Assembly: GCF_900101465.1 (NCBI RefSeq) | Contig: NZ_FMZM01000014.1 | Span: 1 to 64,000 of the forward strand | From: Nocardioides lianchengensis | GTDB taxonomy: Bacteria; Actinomycetota; Actinomycetes; Propionibacteriales; Nocardioidaceae | Reading direction: 5' to 3' | Length of the DNA: 64,000 bases | In this document: piece after piece, positions 1 through 8,185 of the stretch | Layout of the letters: each line of letters begins with the position of its first letter | How positions within the stretch are numbered: position 1 is the first letter of the stretch | The notes under the pieces: model-generated | Told to the model about the DNA's origin: nothing | Database searches by the model: none | Seen by the model: only the letters and a program-made list of their open reading frames with translations | Made by a program: the position numbers and the translations under genes

Positions 1-442
1 CCTGGTTGATGAACAGGTCGCGGCAGTCGGGGTTGGTGTCGGCGTCGTAGGTGACGACCTTGATGTCGGCGTCACGCGCCTCACCGATCGCGTCACACAG
101 CGCGTCGGGGTCGTTGGCCGAGATCACCAGCGCGTCGCGGCCCTGCTGGGTCGCGGTGTTGATGTAGGTGACCTGACCGTCCGGGGAACCCTCGGCCGGG
201 CCGACCTCCTCATAGCTGCCGCCGAACTCCTCGACCGCCTTCTTGCCACCCGCGTTCGAGGTGTCGAAGTAGGCGTTGCCCAGGTTCTTCGGGATGAACG
301 TCACCGTGGTGCCGTCGCCCCCGCCGCTGCCTCCGTCGCCGTTGGCGCTCGACGAGTCGTCGCCACCGCAAGCGGTCAGAGCCAGGCTGGCGACCAGCGT
401 GACAGCCGCGAGGCTGGCAAGTCGTCGGTTCTGGAACTTCAT
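1..442 (-). CDS. Rhamnose-type sugar ABC transporter substrate-binding lipoprotein (3' part missing)
   Basis: Periplasmic-binding-protein-type lipoprotein that would capture a sugar outside the cell and deliver it to the permeases encoded just upstream. The visible 147 residues begin with a signal peptide ending in the lipobox LTAC (Cys at about residue 25), then a Gly/Ser/Asp-rich linker and the start of the binding domain (VTFIPKNLGNAYFDTSNAGG), which resembles RhaS-type rhamnose-binding proteins. It is last in the operon ATPase-permease-permease-binding protein; the gap to the preceding permease is about 40 bp. The C-terminal half lies outside the window, so ligand identity rests on family resemblance only. 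Confidence 0.85.
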   Translation of the reverse strand, partial: MKFQNRRLASLAAVTLVASLALTACGGDDSSSANGDGGSGGGDGTTVTFIPKNLGNAYFDTSNAGGKKAVEEFGGSYEEVGPAEGSPDGQVTYINTATQQGRDALVISANDPDALCDAIGEARDADIKVVTYDADTNPDCRDLFINQ

Positions 443-483
443 GTTTCTTACCTTTCGATTCCGTCCGGCATCGTTGCCGGATA

Positions 484-1578
484 TCAGCTCAGCGACCGCT
501 TGCCGGCGCTGTCCGAGGTGCGGCCCGAGGAGCGCGCCCCCTTGCTCGCGGCGGCCAGACGGCGCACACCGGCGAGAAGACTGGTGGACATCACGGAGAG
601 CACGAGAAGCACTCCGATGACGATGTTGATGATGTTGATGGTCTCGCCGCTCAGGAGCATCGCCCGCTGGATGACGCCGATGAGCAGCACGCCGGCGATG
701 ACGCCGTGCAGGGCGCCCTTGCCGCCGAAGATCGACACGCCGCCGAGGAGCACCGCGGCGATGACCTGGAGCTCCAGGCCGACCGAGTTCTCGGCCCGGG
801 CCACGCCGGTGACGAGGGTGGTGTAGATGCCGACGAAGCCGGCCACCGCACCGGAGAGGACGAAGAGGATCGCCTTGGTGCGGGCCACGTCGACGCCGGT
901 GAAGTGCGCGGCCTCGTCGTTCAGGCCGATCTCGAAGACGCCCCGGCCGAACGGCGAGAAGTGCAGCAGCAGCACGAACACGATGGCCAGCACCACGAAC
1001 GGGATGAGGATCATCGGGTACGGCTGGTCCTCGATGATCCGCTCCTTGGCCAGGTCGGTCCACTTCTCGGAGAAGTCGGTGCGCGACTCGGTGCCGAGCA
1101 GACCGGCGGCGATGCCGCGGAAGAGGGCCAGGGTGCCGATCGTGACCGCGATCGACGGCAACCCGACGTACGCGATCAGGAAGCCGTTGAACGCACCGCA
1201 CACCGCGCCGATCACGATGGCCAGCAGGGCCGCCACGGTCATCGACAGGCCCGCGTCGGAGTGCAGCATGCCGAACGCGACGCTGGTCAGACCGACCGTG
1301 CTGGCGACCGACAGGTCGATCTCGCCGGTGATGATGATGGCCGTCATCGGCAGGGCCAGCAGCAGGATGCTCGCGGAGTCGCGGAACAGGTAGTACATGG
1401 TCTGCGGGCCGTCGAAGTAGTCGACCTGCGAGCGCGAGTAGACGATCGCCGCGATCAGCAGGGCGATCACCGCGAACTCGCGGCTGAAGACCACGCGCTG
1501 CCAGAAGGGCCGGGAGTACGCCGCGTAGGTGCGCGTCTTCCGGGCGGACGTCTCGGGGTGGTCGGTCAGGGTGCTCAT
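484..1578 (-). CDS. Sugar ABC transporter permease (RhaQ-like)
   Basis: Inner-membrane permease subunit of the ribose/rhamnose class (BPD_transp_2 family), 364 residues, about nine to ten hydrophobic segments. Conserved features are the GEIDLSVAS stretch around residue 105 and the VLLGGVSIFGGKGAL loop in the C-terminal half, typical of RbsC/RhaP/RhaQ permeases. The start codon overlaps the stop of the upstream permease by 4 bp (ATGA), so the two are translationally coupled and probably form a heterodimer. A basic N-terminus and a Ser/Arg-rich tail flank the membrane core. The rhamnose assignment comes from the neighbouring binding protein and ATPase. Confidence 0.9.
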   Translation of the reverse strand: MSTLTDHPETSARKTRTYAAYSRPFWQRVVFSREFAVIALLIAAIVYSRSQVDYFDGPQTMYYLFRDSASILLLALPMTAIIITGEIDLSVASTVGLTSVAFGMLHSDAGLSMTVAALLAIVIGAVCGAFNGFLIAYVGLPSIAVTIGTLALFRGIAAGLLGTESRTDFSEKWTDLAKERIIEDQPYPMILIPFVVLAIVFVLLLHFSPFGRGVFEIGLNDEAAHFTGVDVARTKAILFVLSGAVAGFVGIYTTLVTGVARAENSVGLELQVIAAVLLGGVSIFGGKGALHGVIAGVLLIGVIQRAMLLSGETINIINIVIGVLLVLSVMSTSLLAGVRRLAAASKGARSSGRTSDSAGKRSLS

Positions 1579-2735
1579 CGGACGACCTCCTCGGTGTCGG
1601 ACGGGTCGGTGGTGCCGGTCTCGTGGCCGGGCTCGTGGTCGGCCGGGGTCCCGGGGACGATGGGAGCCAGCGCAGGCCCGCCCCCCGACCCGGTCGAGGG
1701 CGTGTCGGGGCCGTGCTCTCTGGCGGCGATCAGCGCCCGCTCCTGGCGGCTGACCAGGACCCGGTCGAGGACGATCGCGCCGACGATCAGGACACCGACG
1801 ACGGCCTGCTGCCAGAAGTCGGAGATGCCGAGCACGGGCAGGGCCCGGTTGATCGTGACCAGCAGGAAGGCGCCCAGGGCCGCGCCCCAGACGGTGCCGC
1901 TGCCACCGAAGATCGCCACGCCGCCGATGACGGCGGCCGCGACGGCCTCCAGCTCGATGCCCTGGCCGACGCTGGAGCTGACGGTGCCGAAGCGCGCGGC
2001 GGAGACGACGCCGGCCAGACCGGCGAGGGCGCCGGAGAGCACGAACGCCGCGAGGATCCGCCGGGTCACCTTCAGGCCGTAGAGCTCGGCCGCGTCGGGG
2101 TCGGAGCCGATGGCGTAGAGCTCCCGGCCGCCGCGGGCGGTGCGCAGGTAGTAGCCGACGATGACCAGCACGACGACCGCGACGATGGTCAGGATCGGGA
2201 TGCCGAGGATCGACTCGGTGCCGAGGTCCTTGAAGGCGGCGGGCATGTCGCTGGCGTTGATCCGGTCGCTGCCGGCCCAGGTGAGGAAGGCGCCGCGGTA
2301 GATGTACATCGTGCCGAGGGTGATCACCAGCGCCGGCACCCGCCCGAAGGCGACGAGGATGCCGTTGACCAGGCCGAGCACCGCGCCCATCAGCACGCCG
2401 GCGAGCACGACCGCGATGATCGGCAGGCTGGTGTCGACGAAGAGCCGACCGGTGAGGTACGCCGTGAGGCCCAGCGTCGAGCCGACCGAGAGGTCGACGT
2501 TGCGGGTCACGATCACGCAGGTCTGGCCGACAGCGAGCAGGATCAGCATCGACGGCGTCAGCAGCAGGTCGCGCCAGCCGGTCGCGCCGAAGAGGAACGA
2601 GTCGCTCTTGATCGTCGTGACGGCGATCAGGAGCACGAGCACGATGGCGACGGCGAGCTCGCGGGAGCGCAGCAGCGTCTTGAGCGTGCGGGCCACGGGC
2701 GATTCCGCGCTGGGCCGGAGGGTGGTGTCGCTCAT
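1575..2735 (-). CDS. Sugar ABC transporter permease (RhaP-like)
   Basis: Second membrane permease of the rhamnose-type importer, 386 residues, same family as its downstream neighbour (RNVDLSVGS and VIGGVAIFGGSGTVWG motifs). I start it at the ATG at 2735 because that ATG overlaps the ATPase stop (ATGA) and gives the normal family length; the open frame continues upstream but only as a shadow of the ATPase gene. The C-terminal 45 residues are a hydrophilic Gly/Pro/Thr-rich cytoplasmic tail that many homologues lack. Two different permease subunits rather than a homodimer is the usual arrangement of rhamnose/AI-2-type importers. Confidence 0.9.
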   Translation of the reverse strand: MSDTTLRPSAESPVARTLKTLLRSRELAVAIVLVLLIAVTTIKSDSFLFGATGWRDLLLTPSMLILLAVGQTCVIVTRNVDLSVGSTLGLTAYLTGRLFVDTSLPIIAVVLAGVLMGAVLGLVNGILVAFGRVPALVITLGTMYIYRGAFLTWAGSDRINASDMPAAFKDLGTESILGIPILTIVAVVVLVIVGYYLRTARGGRELYAIGSDPDAAELYGLKVTRRILAAFVLSGALAGLAGVVSAARFGTVSSSVGQGIELEAVAAAVIGGVAIFGGSGTVWGAALGAFLLVTINRALPVLGISDFWQQAVVGVLIVGAIVLDRVLVSRQERALIAAREHGPDTPSTGSGGGPALAPIVPGTPADHEPGHETGTTDPSDTEEVVR

Positions 2736-4264
2736 GCCGGGACCTCCGAACCGGTGTGGGTGACGGCGTTGGTGGCGGCGAACATGACGTTCTCGGGCGT
2801 CGCGTCCTCGCGGGCGATCTCGGCGGTGATCCGCCCCTCGCAGACGACGAGGACGCGGTCGGCCATGCCGAGCACCTCGGGCAGCTCGGAGGAGATCATC
2901 AGGATCGCCAGGCCCTGGCCGGCCAGGTCGGACAGCAGGCGGTGGACCTCGGACTTGGTGCCGACGTCGATGCCGCGGGTGGGCTCGTCGATGATCAGCA
3001 GCTTCGGCTCGGTGGCCAGCCACTTGGCGATGACGACCTTCTGCTGGTTGCCACCGCTCATGGTGGTGGCGTGCATGTCGAGGGCGTTGGTCTTGACCTC
3101 GAGGCGACCGGCCCACGGAGCGGCGGCGCGGTTCTCCGCCCGGCCCGTGAGCAGACCCGCGGTCGTCAGGCCCCGGCGGATCACGCCGGCGACGTTGCGG
3201 GCCACGGAGGCCTCGGTGACCAGGCCCTGCTTGCGACGGTCCTCCGGGACGAAGGCCATGCCGGCCTTGATGGCGGCGCGAGGGTTGCTCGCGGGAACCT
3301 TCTTGCCGAGCAGCTCGACGCTGCCCTCGTCGTACTTGTCCACGCCGAAGACGGCGCGGGCGATCTCGGAGCGACCGGCGCCGACCAGGCCCGCGAGACC
3401 GACGATCTCGCCGGCCCGGACCTGGAAGGAGACGTCACGGAACACGCCGACCGACGAGAGGCCCTGGACGTCGAGGACGACGTCGCCGACCTCGGCCACG
3501 GTCTTCGGGAAGAGGTCGGCGACCTCGCGGCCGACCATCTCGGCGACCAGCGCGTCGACGGTGGTGTCGGCGATCTTCTTGGTGGAGACGTAGGAGCCGT
3601 CGCGCATCACCGTAACGGTGTCGCAGAGCTCGAAGACCTCCTCGAAGCGGTGCGAGATGAAGACCAGGCCGCGACCCTCGTCGCGCAGGCTGCGCGCGAC
3701 CGCGAAGAGACGCTCGACCTCGACGCCGGACAGTGCGGCGGTCGGCTCGTCCATGATCAGCAGCGCGGCGTCGAGCGAGATGGCCTTGGCGATCTCGATG
3801 ATCTGCTGGTCGGCGATCGACAGGCCCCGCGCCGGGCGCCGCGGGTCGATGTAGACGCCCAGGCGGGCGAAGAGCGCCTCGGCCTCGGTGTACATCGCGG
3901 CGTAGTCGATGCGACGACCACGACCGAGGGGCTGGCGGCCCATGAAGATGTTCTCGGTGACCGAGAGGTCCGGGAAGAGCGTCGGCTCCTGGTAGATGAC
4001 CGCGATGCCCGCGCCCTTCGACTCGGCGGTCGACGTGAAGTCGACGTCCGCGCCCTGGAACCGGAAGGTCCCACCGTCGCGGCGGTGCACGCCGGCGACG
4101 ATCTTGATGAGCGTGGACTTGCCAGCGCCGTTCTCCCCGATCAGCGCGTGGATGGACCCCGCGTCGACCGAAAGGCTGGCAGACCGCAGCGCAGTCACCG
4201 CGCCGAAGGACTTGGACACGTCCCCCAGCTCGAGGACCGGACCGGCCTGGTGAGCCTGAGTCAT
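2732..4264 (-). CDS. Sugar ABC transporter ATP-binding protein (RhaT-like, two cassettes)
   Basis: Cytoplasmic ATPase that powers sugar import, 510 residues with two fused nucleotide-binding domains. The first has Walker A GENGAGKST at residues 43-51 and Walker B LLIMDEPTAAL; the second keeps the signature MSGGNQQKV and LLIIDEPTRGID but, as is usual for the RbsA/RhaT/MglA class, has a degenerate Walker A (GLVGAGRSE). The ATG at 4264 is preferred over an upstream in-frame start at 4297 because GGGGAG lies about 8 nt before it. First gene of the operon, divergent from the LacI regulator at 4443; the LacI-like half sites at 4285-4296 lie directly upstream. Confidence 0.92.
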   Translation of the reverse strand: MTQAHQAGPVLELGDVSKSFGAVTALRSASLSVDAGSIHALIGENGAGKSTLIKIVAGVHRRDGGTFRFQGADVDFTSTAESKGAGIAVIYQEPTLFPDLSVTENIFMGRQPLGRGRRIDYAAMYTEAEALFARLGVYIDPRRPARGLSIADQQIIEIAKAISLDAALLIMDEPTAALSGVEVERLFAVARSLRDEGRGLVFISHRFEEVFELCDTVTVMRDGSYVSTKKIADTTVDALVAEMVGREVADLFPKTVAEVGDVVLDVQGLSSVGVFRDVSFQVRAGEIVGLAGLVGAGRSEIARAVFGVDKYDEGSVELLGKKVPASNPRAAIKAGMAFVPEDRRKQGLVTEASVARNVAGVIRRGLTTAGLLTGRAENRAAAPWAGRLEVKTNALDMHATTMSGGNQQKVVIAKWLATEPKLLIIDEPTRGIDVGTKSEVHRLLSDLAGQGLAILMISSELPEVLGMADRVLVVCEGRITAEIAREDATPENVMFAATNAVTHTGSEVPA

Positions 4265-4284
4265 TCCTGACTCCCCTGTCTGAT

Positions 4285-4296
4285 TGAAAGGTTTCA
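4285..4296. promoter_or_regulatory. Probable LacI-family operator (site 1)
   Basis: TGAAAGGTTTCA: arms TGAAA/TTTCA around a 2-bp centre, within the longer repeat TTGAA...TTCAA (4284-4302). This differs from the common LacI-family consensus (TGAAACGTTTCA) only in the central dinucleotide. It sits 20 bp before the transporter start codon, where repressor binding would block transcription or elongation. Confidence 0.6.
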
Positions 4297-4317
4297 CTTC
4301 AACTCCGGAGACCGTAG

Positions 4318-4331
4318 GTGACTGCAGTCAC
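4318..4331. promoter_or_regulatory. 14-bp perfect palindrome between divergent genes
   Basis: GTGACTGCAGTCAC is identical to its reverse complement. It lies midway between the transporter ATPase gene and the LacI gene. It does not look like the neighbouring LacI-type sites, so it may bind a second regulator (inference). Confidence 0.4.
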
Positions 4332-4408
4332 AAGCGTCAAGCGCTCGCGCAGAAATCTTCCGGAAATCTGGTTTGGCGACGCGCAGGGGGTGGCAGGTCT
4401 ATTCTTCG

Positions 4409-4420
4409 CGCAACGTTTCA
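4409..4420. promoter_or_regulatory. Probable LacI-family operator (site 2)
   Basis: CGCAACGTTTCA has the AACGTT core and right arm (GTTTCA) of the LacI-family consensus with a weaker left arm. It lies 23 bp before the LacI start codon, suggesting autorepression; with site 1 it could support looping (spacing about 124 bp, inference). Confidence 0.5.
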
Positions 4421-4442
4421 AGACGGTTCCTCAGGAGGTCCC

Positions 4443-5471
4443 ATGGTGACGCGCGAAGGCCGCGCCGCGTCCGTCAAGGACGTCGCCGCAGCAGCCGGCG
4501 TCTCGCTCGGGACCGTGTCCAACGTCCTGAACCGACCCGACCGGGTCAGCGCCTCGACCCGCACCCGGGTCCAGGAGGCGATGGCCGAGCTCGGCTTCGT
4601 CCGCAACGAGTCGGCCCGCCAGTTGCGCGCCGGCACCAGCCGCACGCTCGCCTACGTCATGCTCGATGCCTCCAACCCGTTCTTCACCGACGTCGCCCAG
4701 GGCATCGAGAGCGCGGCCGAGGCCGCCGACCTCTCGCTCGTCCTCTGCAACAGCGGCAACGGGGCGCCCCGCGAGGAGGCGCACCTGGCGTTGCTCCAGC
4801 AGCAGCGCGTCCAGGGCGTCCTGGTCACGCCGGTGAACCCCGAGTCCCCCGTCCTCGAGGAGGTACGACGCCGCGGCACCCCGCTCGTCATCGTCGACCG
4901 CACCCGCGACGACCGGTCCTTCTGCTCCGTGGCCGTCGACGACCGCCTCGGCGGCCGGCTGGCCGTCGAGCACCTCGTCGACCGCGGCCACACCAAGGTC
5001 GCGTTCATCGGCGGCCCGATCCACCTCGGCCAGGTCCGCGACCGTCTCGAGGGCGCCCGTCAGGCCTGGGCCGCGGCCGGCCTGCCCGAGGACGACCTGG
5101 TCGTGCTGGCCACCGAGGCCCTCGACGTCCAGGAGGGCCGCAACGCGGGACAGCGGCTCTCCGGCCTGCCGACGACCCGTCGCCCCACCGCCGCCTTCTG
5201 CGCCAACGACCTGCTCGCCCTCGGCCTGCTCCAGCAGGCCATCGGCTCCGGCACCCGGGTCCCCGAGCAGCTGGCCATCGTCGGCTACGACGACATCGTC
5301 TTCGCGTCCGCGGCCGCCGTACCCCTCACGTCCGTGCGGCAGCCCCGCCAGGAGCTCGGCCGCACCGCCGCCGAGCTCGTCCTCGACGAGGCGACCAACG
5401 ACGCCCACCAGCACCAGCAGGTGCTGTTTACACCCGAGCTGGTCGCCCGGGCCTCGACGCTCGACGGGTGA
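4443..5471 (+). CDS. LacI-family transcriptional regulator of the adjacent sugar transporter
   Basis: DNA-binding repressor, 342 residues. N-terminal helix-turn-helix and hinge (SVKDVAAAAGVSLGTVSNVL) in the first 60 residues, followed by a periplasmic-binding-protein-like effector domain. ATG at 4443 chosen because AGGAGGT stands 4-10 nt upstream; the open frame extends to 4284 but that part covers the operators. It is transcribed divergently from the rhamnose-type transporter operon, and LacI-like operators precede both genes, so it most likely represses the transporter until the sugar or a derivative binds (inference from context). Confidence 0.92.
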   Translation: MVTREGRAASVKDVAAAAGVSLGTVSNVLNRPDRVSASTRTRVQEAMAELGFVRNESARQLRAGTSRTLAYVMLDASNPFFTDVAQGIESAAEAADLSLVLCNSGNGAPREEAHLALLQQQRVQGVLVTPVNPESPVLEEVRRRGTPLVIVDRTRDDRSFCSVAVDDRLGGRLAVEHLVDRGHTKVAFIGGPIHLGQVRDRLEGARQAWAAAGLPEDDLVVLATEALDVQEGRNAGQRLSGLPTTRRPTAAFCANDLLALGLLQQAIGSGTRVPEQLAIVGYDDIVFASAAAVPLTSVRQPRQELGRTAAELVLDEATNDAHQHQQVLFTPELVARASTLDG

Positions 5472-5500
5472 TCTAGACCGATCTAGACCGATCTGATCAG
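5471..5500. repeat. Short tandem 10-bp repeat between convergent genes
   Basis: Two exact head-to-tail copies of atctagaccg (5471-5490) followed by a degenerate third unit, atctgatcag. The array starts at the stop codon of the LacI gene and runs into the end of the converging membrane-protein gene, whose TGA lies in the third unit. Probably a small slippage duplication; no terminator-like stem is evident. Confidence 0.7.
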
Positions 5501-6189
5501 ACGGCGGGAGCGGGGCCGGTCGCGCAGTGCAGCAGGCCCTCCTTGCGGGCGACCCGCACGGCGAGGGCGATGGTGGCGGCCACCGCGAGGACGTTCACGG
5601 TCTGCAGGGAGGCGTCGCGGACCAGCACGAAGGTCTGCACGTCGAGGGCCAGCAGCATCCACAGGGTGGCGCCGGCCTTGGCCAGGCAGAGCATCGCCCA
5701 CAGCAGGGTGAGCCGCCAGAACAGCCTCTGGATCCCCGGGCGCAGGTGCAGCTCGTGGTCCATCGGGTAGAAGTCGCCGGCCAGCCGGGCCACCAGCGGC
5801 CGGGCGGTGGCCAGCGAGAGCAGGAACGCCGCCGCGACGACGCCGTCGCTGATGATCGGCTGCAGGAAGTACAGGAAGGTGCTGTCGGCGAGCAGCGCGA
5901 CCACCGTCCGGCCGGTCAGCACGATCGCCGTGAGGATCAGCAGCCCGGAGGTACGACGGCCCGTCACCGCCCGCCACGCGATCGCGCCGTACGACCAGGC
6001 GAGCGCGGCGAGGATCGCCGGCCACACACCGGCCAGGACGGTGACCGAGCAGAACAGGCCGGCCGGCACCAGGCAGGCGATCAGCAGGCTCAGCGAGACC
6101 CGCTTGACGATGGTCAGCAGGCCGGGGCGTTCGGGCTCGACGAGCGGCTCCGGGGCGACCGGTGCCGTGGTGGTTCCGAGAGAGCTCAT
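5497..6189 (-). CDS. Multi-pass membrane protein of VC0807/DUF3159 type
   Basis: A 230-residue protein with about six hydrophobic segments. Recognisable features are the N-terminal RPGLLTIVKRV...ACLVPAGLF segment, AWSYGAIAWRAVTGRR, and a late GDFYPMDHELHLRPGIQRLF loop; these match actinobacterial proteins usually labelled VC0807 family. Function is unknown to me. I start at the ATG at 6189, with a weak AGGA 5-8 nt upstream; the frame is open further upstream without a better start. It converges on the LacI gene and has no evident operon partner. Confidence 0.7.
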   Translation of the reverse strand: MSSLGTTTAPVAPEPLVEPERPGLLTIVKRVSLSLLIACLVPAGLFCSVTVLAGVWPAILAALAWSYGAIAWRAVTGRRTSGLLILTAIVLTGRTVVALLADSTFLYFLQPIISDGVVAAAFLLSLATARPLVARLAGDFYPMDHELHLRPGIQRLFWRLTLLWAMLCLAKAGATLWMLLALDVQTFVLVRDASLQTVNVLAVAATIALAVRVARKEGLLHCATGPAPAV

Positions 6190-6276
6190 GTGGTCCTGCC
6201 TGGCCCTACGGGCCGGTCGGGTACTGCTGCACGGTACCCACATCGGCAGCGATCGCCGATTCCTGTGCGGAACCGG

Positions 6277-8109
6277 TCACCAGCCGGGACGGCGGGACCG
6301 CTCGTGCTGGGCGGCCAGCCGGACGGGGGCGTTGGGGGCGCCGTACCCCTCGTAGCCGCCGCGGCGCTGCACCACCTCGAAGAACACCCCGCCGACGGTC
6401 TCGGTGTAGAAGTGCGTGAACTCCCCCGCGCCGTCGCGGTCGTGCAGGATCCCGAGCCCGGCGTACTCCTCGAGGGTCGCGTCCGGCAGGTCGAAGCGGG
6501 CCTGCAGGTCGTCGTAGTAGCTCGCCGGGACGGGCAGCGGGCGCAGCCCCCGCTCGCGGGCCCGGCGGGCCACGGCGAGCACGTCGTCGGTGGTGAAGGC
6601 GACGTGCTGCGGGAAGCCGTCGGGGTGGTCGAAGGCGAGCGGGGCCACGTTGAGCGCCAGGCGTACGGCGTGGTCGGCGCTGCAGACGATCTGGCTGCGG
6701 ACCAGGCCGGTCGGCGCGGCGACGTCCTGGCCCGCGCCGGCGTCGAGGGCCAGCACGCTGCTGTAGAACAGCACGGCCTCGTCGAAGCGCTGCCAGGGCT
6801 GGGCGAGGTTGACGTGGTCGACGCCCGTCAGCAGCGGGGCGTCGGCCGGCGGCTCGCCGTCCTCGAACTCGCGGACCCACGCGGCGTCGCCGTCGGCCGG
6901 ACCGGCCAGGAAGACCTCGGTGCCGTCGGGCGCCCGGAAGGCAGCCAGGTCCAGCTCCCCGGCGAGGGTACGGCGGAACACCGGCGGCGCCTGGAGCAGC
7001 CGCGCCCGGGCCGCCGCGGCCGCCGGGTCGGCGACCTCGAAGCCGACCGCCGCGAGGGTCGGCGACCAGTCGCGGGCCTGCTGCTCGTTGCAGATCACCC
7101 GCGCCCGGCCCTGGGTCCACAACCGCACCGGCTTGCTGCGGTGCCGGCCGCGGAAGTCGAAGCCGAGCTGGCGCAGCAGCACGTCGACCGCGCCGGCGTC
7201 CTCGGCCTTCACCTCGACGAAGTCCACGTCGGTCGGCGGCGCGGCGTCGGGCAGCCGGGTGGGGCCGTCGGCGCGGACCGGCGGGTCGGGGAGCCGGGCG
7301 ACCTGGTCCTCCAACCAGGTCAGCGACCGGCGCGCCTGGCGGGCCGTGCGCAGCACCTCGGTCTGCCGGAAGGTGTCGTTGAAGACCTCCAGGGACAGCG
7401 GCCCGTCGTACCCCGCCCGGAGGACGTGGCCGAGGAAGGCCGGCAGGTCGAAGGCCCCCTCGCCGGGGAAGAGCCGGTGGTGGCGGCTCCAGGACAGGAC
7501 GTCCATGGTCAGCGCGGGGGCGTCGGCGAGCTGCAGGAAGAAGATCTTCTCGCCGGGGATCTCCTCGATCCCGGCCGGGTCGTGGCCGCGCGAGAGGATG
7601 TGGAAGCTGTCCAGGCAGGTCCCGACCGCCGGGTGGTCGGCGAGCTCGACGATCCGCCAGGCGCGGCGGTAGTCGTCGACGTACCGGCCCCAGGCCAGCG
7701 CCTCGAAGGCCAGCCGTACGCCGTGCTCCGCGGCCGCCTCGCCCAGCCTCCGCAGCTGGCTCGCGGAGACCTCGTCGTCGTCGATCGTCGCCGTCCCGAC
7801 GTTGCTGCAGACCAGCATGGTGTCGACGCCGAGCCGCTGCATCAGCCGGAACTTCGCCCGCGCCCGGCGCAGCACGTCGGCGAACTCCTCCTCGGTGACG
7901 CCCTCGGCGTCGCGGAAGGGCTGGTAGAGGTCGAGGGTGAGGCCGAGGCGGCGGGCGAGCGCTGCGACCTCCTCGGGGCCGGCGGCCGAGGCGACCAGGT
8001 CGGGCTCGAAGACCTCCACGCCGTCGAAGCCGGCCTCGGCCGCGGCGTGCAGCTTGTCGGTCAGGGTGCCGCTGAGGCAGACCGTGGCGATCGAGGTGCG
8101 CAGGCTCAT
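6277..8109 (-). CDS. quiC: 3-dehydroshikimate dehydratase, TIM-barrel/HPPD-like two-domain form
   Basis: Cytoplasmic enzyme expected to convert 3-dehydroshikimate to protocatechuate in quinate/shikimate catabolism. It has 610 residues. Residues 1 to about 265 form a xylose-isomerase-like TIM barrel with metal-ligand candidates in FEALAWGRY, CLDSFHIL and LEVFND. The C-terminal part is a vicinal-oxygen-chelate (4-hydroxyphenylpyruvate-dioxygenase-like) region keeping the 2-His-1-Glu pattern (DHVNLAQ, PQHVAFTT, FFEVVQRR). This fusion is known from Pseudomonas-type QuiC; only the barrel carries the dehydratase site. Start at ATG 8109, fixed by the family N-terminus; the frame upstream overlaps the regulator's operators. 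Divergent from the LacI gene at 8186. Confidence 0.85.
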   Translation of the reverse strand: MSLRTSIATVCLSGTLTDKLHAAAEAGFDGVEVFEPDLVASAAGPEEVAALARRLGLTLDLYQPFRDAEGVTEEEFADVLRRARAKFRLMQRLGVDTMLVCSNVGTATIDDDEVSASQLRRLGEAAAEHGVRLAFEALAWGRYVDDYRRAWRIVELADHPAVGTCLDSFHILSRGHDPAGIEEIPGEKIFFLQLADAPALTMDVLSWSRHHRLFPGEGAFDLPAFLGHVLRAGYDGPLSLEVFNDTFRQTEVLRTARQARRSLTWLEDQVARLPDPPVRADGPTRLPDAAPPTDVDFVEVKAEDAGAVDVLLRQLGFDFRGRHRSKPVRLWTQGRARVICNEQQARDWSPTLAAVGFEVADPAAAAARARLLQAPPVFRRTLAGELDLAAFRAPDGTEVFLAGPADGDAAWVREFEDGEPPADAPLLTGVDHVNLAQPWQRFDEAVLFYSSVLALDAGAGQDVAAPTGLVRSQIVCSADHAVRLALNVAPLAFDHPDGFPQHVAFTTDDVLAVARRARERGLRPLPVPASYYDDLQARFDLPDATLEEYAGLGILHDRDGAGEFTHFYTETVGGVFFEVVQRRGGYEGYGAPNAPVRLAAQHERSRRPGW

Positions 8110-8139
8110 CGACCGACGGTAGGAACCGTGCCGACCTGG

Positions 8140-8177
8140 TGGCAAGGGGTTGCCAAACGGTTGCCAACGGCGTTGGC
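8140..8177. promoter_or_regulatory. Cluster of inverted repeats, probable LacI operators
   Basis: TGGCAA/TTGCCA separated by GGGG (8140-8155), then GCCAAC/GTTGGC separated by 3 bp (8163-8177). The unit ttgccaa(a)cgg is also repeated directly at 8150-8160 and 8161-8170. All of this lies within the 76-bp gap between the dehydratase and the LacI gene; the last repeat ends 8 bp before the regulator's GTG, so autoregulation is likely. Confidence 0.65.
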
Positions 8178-8185
8178 TGGCGTCC

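Noticed and set aside
706..3593. Long plus-strand frames opposite the transporter genes
   Set aside because: Antisense shadows; composition is low-complexity Asp/Gly/Val/Arg and none has a ribosome-binding site or family motif.
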